DNA from: Candidatus Omnitrophota bacterium
GTDB taxonomy: Bacteria; Omnitrophota; Gorgyraeia; Gygaellales; Profunditerraquicolaceae
NCBI GenBank assembly: GCA_028716705.1
Contig: JAQUPI010000009.1
Coordinates: forward strand, 1 to 44,552
Direction of reading: 5' to 3'
Length of the DNA stretch: 44,552 nucleotides
Made by a program: the position numbers and the translations under genes. The notes under the pieces are model-generated. The model searched no databases. It was not told where the DNA came from and saw only the letters and a list, made by a program, of their open reading frames with translations. Shown in pieces: positions 1 through 8,646 of this stretch (within the stretch, counting starts at the first letter, position 1; each line of letters opens with the position of its first letter).

Positions 1-2
1 CG

Positions 3-1004
3 ATGGTACGGGACCTGCGGTTATTCAGCGAAATCGGGGAATATGAAATTGATTTTTCCGAAGTCAAAGGCCAATATATGGCAAAAAGGGCATTGGAAGT
101 CGCGGTGGCAGGGGGCCATAACGTACTGATGATCGGCCCTCCGGGCAGCGGCAAGACCATGCTCGCGAAAAGGATCCCTACGATAATTCCCGGATTAAGT
201 ATCGCGGAAGCCCTGGAAATCACTAAAATACATTCCGTTAAAGGATTGGTTACCGCTGAAGAAGGCATAATCAGCCGGAGGCCTTTCCGGTCGCCCCATC
301 ACACTACCTCAAGCTCGGCCTTGATCGGAGGAGGGCCTGTGCCCCAACCGGGCGAGATCAGCCTCGCCCACAGGGGTGTACTATTTCTCGATGAACTTCC
401 GGAATTCCCCCGCAACTGCCTGGAAGCGCTGAGGGAGCCGCTGGAAGAGGGATTTGTCCGGGTATCCAGGGCAGCCAGGTCATCTGTTTTTCCCGCTTCA
501 TTCATGCTGGTCTGCGCGATGAACCCCTGCCCCTGCGGTGCGCTCGGAGCGCTTAAATCCTCCTGCCGCTGCAGCACAACCGAAGTTTACAAATACCGCT
601 CGAAGATTTCCGGGCCTCTTTTAGACAGGATCGACATACATGTAGAAGTGCCGGCGGTCAAATACCAGGAAATAACCAGTAACCTGCCTTCGGAAACTTC
701 CGCCCAGATCAGCCAGCGTGTTAACCAAGCCAGGCGGAATCAAAAAGAAAGATTGAAGAATGAGAGTATCTTCCATAATGCCCACATGAACCATAAGCAG
801 GTAAGGAAATTCTGTGAGCTGGGTAAGGAGGAGAGCGAACTTTTAAAGATGGCGATGACCGAGCTGGATTTGAGCGCCAGGGCTTATGATAAGATATTGA
901 AGGTATCCAGGACTATCGCGGATCTGGAAGGAACCGGGGGGATCAAGACTGAACATCTTGCCGAAGCGGTGCAATACAGAAGCATAGACAGGCAATGGTG
1001 GTAA
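3..1004 (+). CDS. comM: ComM/YifB-family magnesium-chelatase-like AAA+ ATPase, 5'-truncated by the window edge
   Basis: This is the C-terminal 333 residues of a protein that is normally about 500 residues long. The reading frame is open to the window edge, so the ATG at position 3 is probably internal and the N-terminal Lon-protease-like domain lies outside. A Walker A motif GPPGSGKT is at visible residues 45-52, a Walker B-like stretch LFLDELPEF near 127-135, and a cysteine-containing segment (NPCPCG, CRC) near 175-190. The C-terminal end, with an arginine-rich helical region and the AVQYRSIDRQWW tail, fits the Mg-chelatase C-terminal domain. In characterised bacteria ComM is a hexameric helicase that promotes branch migration during natural transformation; that role is known for the family and not shown here. 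It is the only plus-strand gene I support and it converges on the receiver protein at 1020 with a 15-base gap. Confidence 0.93.
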   Translation: MVRDLRLFSEIGEYEIDFSEVKGQYMAKRALEVAVAGGHNVLMIGPPGSGKTMLAKRIPTIIPGLSIAEALEITKIHSVKGLVTAEEGIISRRPFRSPHHTTSSSALIGGGPVPQPGEISLAHRGVLFLDELPEFPRNCLEALREPLEEGFVRVSRAARSSVFPASFMLVCAMNPCPCGALGALKSSCRCSTTEVYKYRSKISGPLLDRIDIHVEVPAVKYQEITSNLPSETSAQISQRVNQARRNQKERLKNESIFHNAHMNHKQVRKFCELGKEESELLKMAMTELDLSARAYDKILKVSRTIADLEGTGGIKTEHLAEAVQYRSIDRQWW

Positions 1005-1019
1005 ACGCGGGCTTTCACG

Positions 1020-1760
1020 CTAGTTAGAGAGGCCTCTCAAGGATTTTATTTTTTCTATTTCCCAGTAGATCTTAGCTATTTCGAAAGGCTTATAAAGGCA
1101 CCCAAAATGCTCTATGCCGTCGCACCTGGAAGGGTCGCCTGTGATCAACATAAACCGGATCTCCGGCTTCATCTCCCGGACCTTCATATACAGATCTACC
1201 CCGTTCATATCAGGCAATTCTATATCGATAAACACGATGTCGAATGATCTTTGAGAAACTGCTTCCAGCGCCGCCCTGCCTTTTTTTAAGAGCGTAATCT
1301 CATATATACTGTCCTGAAACAGCCTCTTGAAAAAAGACAGGACGACCTCTTCATCGTCCACCACCATGATACTGATCTTCTTGGCGCTCAGATTAGTGTA
1401 TTCCTTCAACAGGGAATCGATCTGCCCCAGGTCCAGCGGTTTATGAATTGAATCCACCGCTCCTTCTTTCTTTAACTCCTCAAGCGATTCATCCGAGGCG
1501 TATCCGGTAACCATCACGCATTTAATCCCGGGCTGAGTTTTTTTAAGCTCCCTGAAAGTCTCCAGCCCTCCCATTTTCGGCATCATCACATCCAGGAATA
1601 CAATATCGAATTTATCGGCCTTCGCGGCCTCAATGGCCCCCGGCCCGTCCCCGGCGCATTTTACCTCGACATTCTCAAGGCTGAGGAAACGGACAAAAAA
1701 ATCCCTTACCACCTTGTCGTCATCAACCACCAGCGCCTTTATGTTTCTTTTGTCATTCAT
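1020..1760 (-). CDS. Tandem two-receiver response regulator without output domain
   Basis: The protein has 246 residues if translation starts at the ATG at 1760. The frame is open further upstream to 1850, but that extension only reads through the next gene and has no receiver homology. Two complete receiver (REC) domains follow each other. The first covers residues 7-120, with acidic triad DDD near 13-15, phospho-acceptor D57 and lysine in HKPLD. The second covers residues 129-240, with DDEE near 134, D179 in FIDIELPDMNG and lysine in YKPFE. There is no DNA-binding or enzymatic domain. The start overlaps the stop of the upstream receiver gene by 8 bases, which suggests translational coupling. 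The likely role is a phosphate sink or relay intermediate for the PAS kinase at 2594-4228; the partner is inferred from neighbourhood only. Confidence 0.88.
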   Translation of the reverse strand: MNDKRNIKALVVDDDKVVRDFFVRFLSLENVEVKCAGDGPGAIEAAKADKFDIVFLDVMMPKMGGLETFRELKKTQPGIKCVMVTGYASDESLEELKKEGAVDSIHKPLDLGQIDSLLKEYTNLSAKKISIMVVDDEEVVLSFFKRLFQDSIYEITLLKKGRAALEAVSQRSFDIVFIDIELPDMNGVDLYMKVREMKPEIRFMLITGDPSRCDGIEHFGCLYKPFEIAKIYWEIEKIKSLRGLSN

Positions 1761-2163
1761 GTTTCTTCTGCTTTCCCGGATCAAGGAGTATCCTGCTGAA
1801 GACAACCAGTTTAAGATATGCCAGATCGAAAGGCTTGACGATGTAATCATAAGCTCCCATTTTCAATGCTTGCGCCGCCAGGTTTTCTTCGGGAAAACCA
1901 GTGATCATCACTACAGCCGCCTTCTCATCGACCTTTTTTATAAGCTGGAGGACCTCTATCCCATCCATGCCCGGCATTTTTATGTCCAAAAGCACAAGGT
2001 CATAATGCTGCCTGACGACCTTCTCCAAAACTTCCGCTCCGCCTGAAACGACCTCTACCTGGTTATAACCTTCGTTCTTCAGGAATCTTTCAAGAAATTC
2101 CGTCACTGACTTATCATCATCGCAGATAAGAATTTTGCTCTTGGCTGCGTTTTCCGAAGACAT
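1753..2163 (-). CDS. Single-domain receiver (CheY/Spo0F-like) protein
   Basis: This 136-residue protein is a lone receiver domain. It has acidic residues CDDD at 14-17, phospho-acceptor D60 in LLDIKMPGMDG, a TG switch motif (VMITGF) and the conserved lysine in IVKPFD. The start at 2163 is supported by a strong ribosome binding site (GAGGAGGGG) about 8 bases upstream, even though this makes the gene overlap the preceding receiver gene by 47 bases. No output domain is present, so it can only act by protein-protein contact or phosphotransfer. It sits second in the kinase-receiver-receiver-double receiver string. Confidence 0.88.
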   Translation of the reverse strand: MSSENAAKSKILICDDDKSVTEFLERFLKNEGYNQVEVVSGGAEVLEKVVRQHYDLVLLDIKMPGMDGIEVLQLIKKVDEKAAVVMITGFPEENLAAQALKMGAYDYIVKPFDLAYLKLVVFSRILLDPGKQKKHE

Positions 2164-2560
2164 TTTTTTCCCCTCCTCTTACTTTTTCCATCAAGCCAAT
2201 CACGCGGCTTTCGATGACATCCTTGATCTGGTTTATGTCAAAGGGCTTCCGGATGGCGCTGTAAACGCCTTCTCTTTTGGCCTGCTCTAATATTTCTTCC
2301 ACCGCGTATCCGGTGATCATTACCGAGGCTGCCTCAGGGTTTATTTTGCGTATTTCGCGGTAGGTATCCAGCCCGTTTAAGCCGGGCATGCGCACGTCGA
2401 TGAAAAAAAGGTCGAATCTTTCGTTTTTTACCAGCTCGATAGCCTTATAGCCGTTTTCGGCAAACATATTATCCATACCCAGTAAAGATAACAGCCGCTT
2501 AAAAAAATCCCGGACGATCTTTTCATCGTCCACAACCAAAACTTTGATATCTTTATACAT
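2117..2560 (-). CDS. Single-domain receiver protein
   Basis: This 147-residue receiver domain has acidic pair DDE at 11-13, phospho-acceptor D55 in FFIDVRMPGLNG, the VMITGY switch region and lysine in IRKPFD. The final ~30 residues are a charged tail outside the fold. A GGGAGG box lies about 10 bases upstream of the ATG at 2560. It is the first receiver downstream of the PAS histidine kinase (33-base gap) and is the most similar of the set to the first receiver of the double protein: both share the VRDFF helix and a similar order of motifs. Recent local duplication of receiver domains is therefore likely; this is an inference from visible similarity, not an alignment score. Confidence 0.88.
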   Translation of the reverse strand: MYKDIKVLVVDDEKIVRDFFKRLLSLLGMDNMFAENGYKAIELVKNERFDLFFIDVRMPGLNGLDTYREIRKINPEAASVMITGYAVEEILEQAKREGVYSAIRKPFDINQIKDVIESRVIGLMEKVRGGEKNVFGKRSQEQNSYLR

Positions 2561-2593
2561 CGCCGTTCATCCTCCCGCCTGCCTTTATCGCCG

Positions 2594-4228
2594 TTATTTT
2601 TGAGCGGCGACAGCGGGTAATACTATCTTAAAAACCGTTCCTTCGTCCATCCCGCTTTCCACCGTGATCTTTCCGCCGTGCTCTTTGATGATGTTATAGA
2701 CAATGCTTAGGCCGAGGCCCGTACCTTCGCCCGCGGATTTGGTGGTAAAGAAGGGTTCATATATTTTCTCGAGGTTCTCTTTAGGTATGCCTATGCCGGT
2801 ATCGGCGATGGAAAGAAAGAGGGAATTATTCCCTTCGTCGGTATCCGTTTCAATAGTGACCGACCCGCCCTGTTTTCCGGACTTCTTTTGGATCGCCCAT
2901 CTGGCATTATTGATGATATCGAAGATTATCTGCTGCAGGAGCTGGACATCGCCTTTGACCGGGGGCAAATGCTGCCGGAGTTTTTTGTGAAAAACTATAT
3001 TCTCAAGGCTTAACTCGTGCTCGATCAAAAGCAGCACTTTTTCTACTATATCGTTCAGCGAGATGTTTTGGAATACGCCTTTGGAGGCGCGGGAGAAATT
3101 CAGGAGGGAATTGGTTATCCGGGCGCACCTCTGCGCGGATTCCTCTATGCTGTCCATTAGGTCATTAAAATCATTCATATTGAATTTCTGTTTATCGTTA
3201 AACACCATCCTGATCAGCTGCACGTTGTTCAGGACGCCTGTTAAGGGGTTGTTTATTTCGTGAGCGATCCCGCCCGCCAGTAAACCGATAGAGGCCATCT
3301 TGGCGGATTGTACCAGCTGCAATTGGGTGGCCTTGAGCTGTTCATAGGCGCTTTTTAACTCTTCTTCAGCCTTATTACGGGCGGTGACATCGCGAAAACT
3401 CCATACGCAGCCAACGATCTTGTCCCCTATTTTTTCAGTTTGAGAAAACCTGTCAAATATCCGTCCGTCTTTGAACCTCAATGTATTTGAGGATTGCGCT
3501 TCCGGGTTAGCGCACAACATGCGGACTTCGCCGATGAACTCCTCAGGATTGACGAGCTGGCCTAAAGCGTACTCCAGCAGCTTGCCGTCTTCACGCGCCG
3601 CGGCCAGGCTCTCTGGGATCTTCCATAATTGCAGGAATTTTTTATTATAGCTCACAACGCGCCCGTTCAGGTCCACCACAAGGATGCCATCCGCGGTGGC
3701 TTCCAGCGTCGCGTCATGCAAAGACAATATTCGCATCAATTCTTCTTCGGCTCTCTTCCGTTCGGTAATATCGCGGTCAATCCCGATATATCCCGTCAAA
3801 TTGCCTTTGACATCCCTGAACGGAGTGCCATTGGTCTCAAGGATTATCACCTTACCGTCCTTGCGGATCTTTTTATTAATAAAAGACTCTTTCTTTGAGA
3901 ATGCCTCAAAAGCCGCCCGCCTGATCTCTTCCTTATTCTCGGGTATCAGGTAATCATAAAAATACTTTCCGATCACTTCTTGGGTTCCATACCCCAGGAT
4001 CTTTTCTACGACGGAGTTTGAGTAAACGTAACGGCCGCAGGCGTCTACCTGCCAGATCCATTCTCCCGAACTTTCCGCGACGTCCTGGAAACGCCTGGTT
4101 ATTTCTTTTGTGGAATTCCTAAAATTGATCTTCGAAAGAGCGATCTTTTTGCGCAAACGAACGCAGACCGCGACGGATAGAATGATAATGAAAATAAAAA
4201 CACCCGAAGAAAAGAATACGTTCATCAC
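2594..4228 (-). CDS. PAS-PAS sensor histidine kinase
   Basis: This 544-residue kinase starts with one predicted membrane helix (residues 4-24) followed by a basic stretch. A PAS domain with PAC tail covers about 45-160 ([18 protein letters not shown]) and a second PAS about 165-285 ([15 protein letters not shown]). A short coiled linker leads to the HisKA domain with phospho-acceptor H323 in [12 protein letters not shown]. The ATPase domain shows an N box (IINNAR), G1 (DTGIGIP), F box (EPFFTT) and G2 (GTGLGLSI). There is no periplasmic domain, so the PAS domains probably sense a cytoplasmic or membrane cue. Translation begins at GTG 4228 or the ATG one codon later. The gene lies just after the terminator at 4258-4295, so it needs its own promoter, and it leads a string of receiver-only genes that are its likely partners. 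Confidence 0.92.
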   Translation of the reverse strand: MMNVFFSSGVFIFIIILSVAVCVRLRKKIALSKINFRNSTKEITRRFQDVAESSGEWIWQVDACGRYVYSNSVVEKILGYGTQEVIGKYFYDYLIPENKEEIRRAAFEAFSKKESFINKKIRKDGKVIILETNGTPFRDVKGNLTGYIGIDRDITERKRAEEELMRILSLHDATLEATADGILVVDLNGRVVSYNKKFLQLWKIPESLAAAREDGKLLEYALGQLVNPEEFIGEVRMLCANPEAQSSNTLRFKDGRIFDRFSQTEKIGDKIVGCVWSFRDVTARNKAEEELKSAYEQLKATQLQLVQSAKMASIGLLAGGIAHEINNPLTGVLNNVQLIRMVFNDKQKFNMNDFNDLMDSIEESAQRCARITNSLLNFSRASKGVFQNISLNDIVEKVLLLIEHELSLENIVFHKKLRQHLPPVKGDVQLLQQIIFDIINNARWAIQKKSGKQGGSVTIETDTDEGNNSLFLSIADTGIGIPKENLEKIYEPFFTTKSAGEGTGLGLSIVYNIIKEHGGKITVESGMDEGTVFKIVLPAVAAQK

Positions 4229-4257
4229 TTTTTAAATCCTGTCATTTAACCGCAAAA

Positions 4258-4295
4258 TAAAAAAACCAAGCCTGCTTTTATACGGCGAGGCTTGG
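4258..4295 (-). terminator. Rho-independent terminator ending the AraC-regulator transcript
   Basis: Read on the minus strand, CCAAGCCT and AGGCTTGG form a perfect 8-bp stem around a 14-base loop (arms 4288-4295 and 4266-4273). A run of seven T follows, then ATTTT. It lies 55 bases after the stop of the response regulator at 4351 and before the PAS kinase, and so separates the peptide operon from the PAS kinase/receiver genes. Confidence 0.87.
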
Positions 4296-4350
4296 CATAT
4301 GTTCCTATCCTGGCTTTATTTTTTCTTCTCCTTTTCGGGTCAAAGGCGGC

Positions 4351-5088
4351 TCATTTGCTCAAAGCGGTTTTATCTTCTTTGGTTCTACGGTATTCGGTAG
4401 GCGTCATCCCTGTGCGCTTTTTGAAGATCTTCATAAAGGAATCCGGGCTGTGGTAGCCCACCCTGTAAGCTACCTCGTTTACGCTCTGTCCGGGGTCCCT
4501 CAATAACTGCTTAGCCGAATCCAATTTTAAATTTAACCTGAATTCTTTGAAACTTTTCCCCGATCTTTTCTTGAATGCCCGGCTTAAATATTTGTAACTA
4601 AGGAACAATTCCTGGGATATTTCTTTCAGTGAAAGCGGCCTGTTGTAATTTTTCCTGACCAGCCGCTCAGCGACGGTTATCTTATCGGGTTTTTCCCTCT
4701 TTTCTTTCTCTTTTTCGTAAGCCTGATTCGGGGCGAGCAGCTTGCGCAGGGTATCTTTCACATTATTGATGTCAAACGGCTTTTCTATATATTCGTCCGC
4801 GCTTAAACGCAGCGCTTCGATGGCGATGTCTTTTGAGCTGTAACCGGTCATGATCACGACTTTGGAATACTTGTTTATCCTTCTCATCTTCTCCAAAAGT
4901 TCCAGGCCGTTCATATCCGGCATCACCACATCCAGGATTATCAGGTCAATATCATTTGGCCTGTTCAGGATACCCAGGGCATCCTTGCCGTTGGAAGCAG
5001 TGACGATGTCATACTCGTCAAAGGCGGAAATAAAAACCTCCCTGATATTCGGGTTGTCCTCCACGACTAATATTTTTTCTCCCGCCAT
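4351..5088 (-). CDS. Response regulator with receiver and AraC-type DNA-binding domains
   Basis: This 245-residue protein carries an N-terminal receiver domain (residues 4-118; acidic residues ED at 10-11, phospho-acceptor D53 in LDVVMPDMNG, lysine in YIEKPFD). A basic linker leads to a C-terminal double helix-turn-helix of the AraC/XylS class (about 135-238; LSYKYLSRAFKKRSGKSFKEF and the family signature VAYRVGYHSPDSFMKIFKKRTGMTPTEYR). It is therefore a phosphorylation-controlled transcription factor. It follows the dCache histidine kinase by 59 bases, the usual arrangement of a cognate pair, and is the last gene before the terminator at 4258-4295. I see no ribosome binding site directly upstream. 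Its targets are unknown; nearby candidates are its own operon or the sigma-54 regulator/TonB gene unit. Confidence 0.92.
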   Translation of the reverse strand: MAGEKILVVEDNPNIREVFISAFDEYDIVTASNGKDALGILNRPNDIDLIILDVVMPDMNGLELLEKMRRINKYSKVVIMTGYSSKDIAIEALRLSADEYIEKPFDINNVKDTLRKLLAPNQAYEKEKEKREKPDKITVAERLVRKNYNRPLSLKEISQELFLSYKYLSRAFKKRSGKSFKEFRLNLKLDSAKQLLRDPGQSVNEVAYRVGYHSPDSFMKIFKKRTGMTPTEYRRTKEDKTALSK

Positions 5089-5147
5089 ATTTTAGTTTTG
5101 GTTAAGACCCCTTCAGTATAGAGTTTTTGCGATGAATGTAAATGGCT

Positions 5148-6920
5148 TCAGTCTACTTTCAGCTGTCCCGAGTCTACCTCAAGGGGGAATTTGAGCGTAA
5201 AAATAGTCCCGCGGTTAACGCCGCTTTCTACCCGGATGTTCCCTTTATGCTGTTCTACGATCTTGCGGCTTATTGCCAGCCCCAGCCCCATGCCTCCGTT
5301 TTTTGTGGTATGGAAGGGCTCGAACAATCTGTCCTGCTCCTCTTTTGAGATACCGCTGCCGGTGTCTTTTATCTTGACTTCAACGCCTTCCGTAACCAGA
5401 TCCAGAGAAATGGTAAGCCAGCCGCCTCCCGGCATGGCGTTTATGGAATTGATGATCAAGTTTTGAAATACCTCCCTTAACCTCTCGGCATCCGCTTCGA
5501 TGAAGAATTCTTCGCTGTGCGAATTATATTTTAGATTGATCTTATTCTCCGATAATTCTTCCTTCATTATCTCCAATACGCCGTCCATTATCTCTTTAAC
5601 GTTCGTCCTGGATACACGTAATTCCGATTGGCTGGAGAAATTGGAAAGGTCCTTAAACATGCGCTCCATCCTGCCTACTTCTTCAGGAAGAATTCTTCGG
5701 AATTTATCTACGAACAGCTCATCTTTATGCCGCAGCGGAAAAAGCTGGATAAAAGACTTTATGGAGACAAAGGAGTTCTTCAGCTCGTGGGCTATCCAGG
5801 CCGCGGCCTCCCCGATCGTGGAAAGCCGCTCGCGTTCCCTCGCCTTTTTTAGCTTTTTGGTCATATAATTAAAGGAACGGATGAGCTCTCCGATATCATC
5901 CTTTATCCTCATGTCGATCCTATGGTCTAAGTTTCCCGCGGCGACGCTCTTTATCCGGGAGGCGAGGTTTTTGATCGGCCGGGCTAAAAGCCTGGCCATA
6001 AGCATACTGACCAGGACAGCCAGCAATTCACTGAGGATTATGATCGTCCACGACTGAGCCTTCATCGCCTTGGAAAAATGATACGCTTCCTCCTGTTTTT
6101 GGCGCAAAACGATCCCCCATCCCGTGCCCGGGACCGGGGCATAAGCGCTGATGAATTTCCCCTCCGATCTATCTTCTAGTTCGACGGATTCGGTTTTTCC
6201 GGCCAACACCGACTGTACCTCTTTCTGTCCCTTGAGATTCTCATTCCTCAGCACCCTCTTTTTATCGGGGTGCGCGATCAGCGTCCCATCGTCCGAGACC
6301 AAAAACGCAATGCCCGTTTTCCCTATTTTAATGTTATCCGCGATCTTCCACACGCCTCTTAAATTGACGTCGGCTATTAACGCCGCGATCACCTTGCCTG
6401 TCTTTTTTACCGGGACAGCCATGGTTACCAGGGGGGTATGGTTGTCGAGGAAATTTACTCCGGAGATATAGGCCTTTCCCCGGATAGCGGCTTCAAATGC
6501 CTCTTTCGGATAGCCCCTGGGATTTTCCCTGCCCAAATCCGATCCGGCTAACGCCGTGCCTGACGAGTCTACCGACATGGCGCGGATGAAATCCGGATTA
6601 TCCAGGACCAACTCTACCAATACCGTCTCCTGCTTCCACGGCGCGGGGTAAACCGCCGACAGGATCGAGCCGGTGGTGTTCAAAATATCCTGCGGCCCCT
6701 TGACGAATAACCCAATTTCATTGGCCGCCCTGGTCGAGATCTGATTGTAATCGCTTAGGACGGCGTTTCTAAGCGCGTCCTGGGAAGTCTGGATCAAAAG
6801 CGCGCCTAAGAGCACCACCGGAATGGTGACAATGGCCAAAAGTATTACCGCGATACGCACCCACAATTTGCGGTAAAATAAACCCAATAAACGCCTTTTT
6901 ATTTCCCTTTTTAAACTCAT
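5148..6920 (-). CDS. dCache-HAMP sensor histidine kinase
   Basis: This 590-residue membrane kinase has a first membrane helix at about 21-43 and a periplasmic double-Cache sensor domain at about 44-285 (repeated features GVWKIADNIKIGKTGIAF, DDGTLIAHPDK and APVPGTGWGIVLRQ). A second helix covers about 291-310, a HAMP domain about 311-360, and HisKA carries phospho-acceptor H378 in AAWIAHELKNSF. The ATPase domain has NLIINSINAMPGG, KDTGSGIS, EPFHTT and GGMGLGLAIS. Double-Cache domains commonly bind small extracellular ligands such as amino acids, polyamines or peptides. The start lies one base after the stop of the ABC transporter, so it is co-translated with the peptide-export genes. This suggests, by context only, that it senses the exported product. 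The extreme C-terminus (VDSGQLKVD) carries a 7-base direct repeat at DNA level and may be an extension. Confidence 0.93.
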   Translation of the reverse strand: MSLKREIKRRLLGLFYRKLWVRIAVILLAIVTIPVVLLGALLIQTSQDALRNAVLSDYNQISTRAANEIGLFVKGPQDILNTTGSILSAVYPAPWKQETVLVELVLDNPDFIRAMSVDSSGTALAGSDLGRENPRGYPKEAFEAAIRGKAYISGVNFLDNHTPLVTMAVPVKKTGKVIAALIADVNLRGVWKIADNIKIGKTGIAFLVSDDGTLIAHPDKKRVLRNENLKGQKEVQSVLAGKTESVELEDRSEGKFISAYAPVPGTGWGIVLRQKQEEAYHFSKAMKAQSWTIIILSELLAVLVSMLMARLLARPIKNLASRIKSVAAGNLDHRIDMRIKDDIGELIRSFNYMTKKLKKARERERLSTIGEAAAWIAHELKNSFVSIKSFIQLFPLRHKDELFVDKFRRILPEEVGRMERMFKDLSNFSSQSELRVSRTNVKEIMDGVLEIMKEELSENKINLKYNSHSEEFFIEADAERLREVFQNLIINSINAMPGGGWLTISLDLVTEGVEVKIKDTGSGISKEEQDRLFEPFHTTKNGGMGLGLAISRKIVEQHKGNIRVESGVNRGTIFTLKFPLEVDSGQLKVD

Positions 6921-6921
6921 G

Positions 6922-8646
6922 TCACCTTACGGTTTGTTCAAGCCACATCCTCCAATAGCTTCCCTTTTGGCCTAAAAGCTCGAGATGGCTTCCTGATTCC
7001 ACAATGCGGCCCTTTTCGATAAAGACGATTTTATCCGCGTATATTACCGAAGAGATCCGGTGACTGATGATGAAGGTGGTCCGTCCGGCCATTAATTTCC
7101 TGAAGGCCTCTTCGATGATAAGCCGTTCTGTTTCGGAATCCACGCAAGAGGTCGCCTCGTCTAAGATCAGAATATCCGGCTCTCTTAAAATCGCCCTGGC
7201 GATAGAAAGCCTCTGCCTCTGACCAAAAGACAACTTTATCCCCCGCTCGCCGATCTCTGTATCATATCCGCGCGGCAAAGACGAGATAAATTCTTCAGCG
7301 TTGGCTGACCTTGCCGCTGCCTTAACCGCGGCCATACCGGCACCGGGATTACCATAAAGGATATTTTCCCTGACCGTCCCGCTGAACAGGTAATCGTCCT
7401 GCAAGACCATGGCGACCCGCGAACGGTAGTACTTTAATTCTAACTCTTTGAGGTCATAGCCGTCAATATAAATCGCTCCTTCCTTAGGCTCATAGAACCT
7501 GAGGAGTAAATTGATAATGGTGCTTTTTCCCGAACCGCTTTTTCCGGCAAGGGCGACAACCTCGGCCTCTTTTACTTCCAGGTTTATCCCGGATAAAGCT
7601 GCCTTGCGGTTATCATAAGCGAAACTGACCCCCGCGAACTTTATATCCCCCCTGATCTTCGAAGGGCGCAGGGTTTTTGCCGTCTCCTTGATCCCCGGTT
7701 CTTCCGCTAATACCCGGTCGATGCGCGCCAGGGCGGCGCTTGCCTCCTGGTAGTAATTATTGATCACCACCATTTTGATCACCGGGAAAAAGAGCATCCC
7801 CAGATAGGAATAAAAAGCCATCAGCGCTCCAGGGCTGAGGCGGCCCAAAAACACCTCTTTAGCGCCGAACCAGATGAGCGTGACCAGCCCCAGGGAACTG
7901 AAAAATTCGGACATCATCCATAAGAAGATACCCAATCTTTCGCTGGCCAGGGAAGCCTTGACTATCTCTTTCTGTTTGGAATCGAACCAGCCCGCTTCGT
8001 ATTCTTCCTTGGCAAATCCGCTGACCACGCGTATGCCGTTAAATACCTCGTTAAGCCTTGCGGTCAGCTCCGCGTATTTCTGGCGCACAAAGGCCTGTTT
8101 TTGCCCCAGCCGGGGGCTAAGCTTTAAAAATACCAGGCTGAAGGCGGGCAAATAGATCAAAGATATTAAGGTAAGCTTAAAATTTATGAAAAATAAAATA
8201 GACAGGACAAAGAAGAAGGTGAAGAACGAATAGGCAAAATCAATAGCCCCGCCGAATAAGAATTTCCTGATACTCTCCACATCCCCTATGATCCCCGAGA
8301 TTATCCTTCCCGTGGGCGTATTCTCAACGTAACTTACGGATAATCTTTGCAGGTGCCAGTAGAGCTTGTTACGCAGGTCCAAGACCGTATTTTCGGAGAT
8401 TAAAGCAAACAGATATTCCCTTAAAAAGCCAAAATAAAATTTCAGGCTGAAAACGATGATCAATCCCGCGGCCACCCAGTTAAGGAGCGCGGAGTTCTTA
8501 GCGGATAAGATCTCGTCAATGATCAGCTTGATCGCCCAGGGGAAAGCTAAACCTAAAAGGTTGGTAACCAGGGTGGCGCAAAGCGCGAGCAAGGCCTGTT
8601 TTTTGTAAGGGGCAAGGAGAAGGAAGAATTTCTTCGCATTTTTCAT
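6922..8646 (-). CDS. ABC exporter, fused membrane and ATPase domains (MsbA/LmrA-like)
   Basis: This 574-residue half-transporter has six predicted membrane helices in the first ~300 residues (type IV exporter fold). The nucleotide-binding domain has Walker A GKSGSGKST at 368-376, Q-loop VLQDD near 414, signature LSFGQ at 472-476, Walker B ILILDE at 492-497 and an H-loop ISHR near 533. It lacks an N-terminal C39 peptidase, so it exports without cleaving a double-glycine leader. It starts inside the last codons of the radical SAM maturase (4-base ATGA overlap) and ends one base before the dCache kinase. The natural inference is that it exports the modified peptide; lipid or drug export is the alternative suggested by the fold alone. 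Confidence 0.93.
   Translation of the reverse strand: MKNAKKFFLLLAPYKKQALLALCATLVTNLLGLAFPWAIKLIIDEILSAKNSALLNWVAAGLIIVFSLKFYFGFLREYLFALISENTVLDLRNKLYWHLQRLSVSYVENTPTGRIISGIIGDVESIRKFLFGGAIDFAYSFFTFFFVLSILFFINFKLTLISLIYLPAFSLVFLKLSPRLGQKQAFVRQKYAELTARLNEVFNGIRVVSGFAKEEYEAGWFDSKQKEIVKASLASERLGIFLWMMSEFFSSLGLVTLIWFGAKEVFLGRLSPGALMAFYSYLGMLFFPVIKMVVINNYYQEASAALARIDRVLAEEPGIKETAKTLRPSKIRGDIKFAGVSFAYDNRKAALSGINLEVKEAEVVALAGKSGSGKSTIINLLLRFYEPKEGAIYIDGYDLKELELKYYRSRVAMVLQDDYLFSGTVRENILYGNPGAGMAAVKAAARSANAEEFISSLPRGYDTEIGERGIKLSFGQRQRLSIARAILREPDILILDEATSCVDSETERLIIEEAFRKLMAGRTTFIISHRISSVIYADKIVFIEKGRIVESGSHLELLGQKGSYWRMWLEQTVR

Noticed and set aside
4245-4275. Possible sigma-54 promoter (TTGG...TTGC) upstream of the PAS kinase
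   Set aside because: The GG and GC doublets are separated by 12 bases instead of the required 10, and the run of T between them is the terminator's T-tract.
5148-5190. 7-base direct repeat (AGTCTAC) at the 3' end of the dCache kinase gene as a mobile-element scar
   Set aside because: Only two copies, 21 bases apart, inside coding sequence, with no other sign of an insertion.
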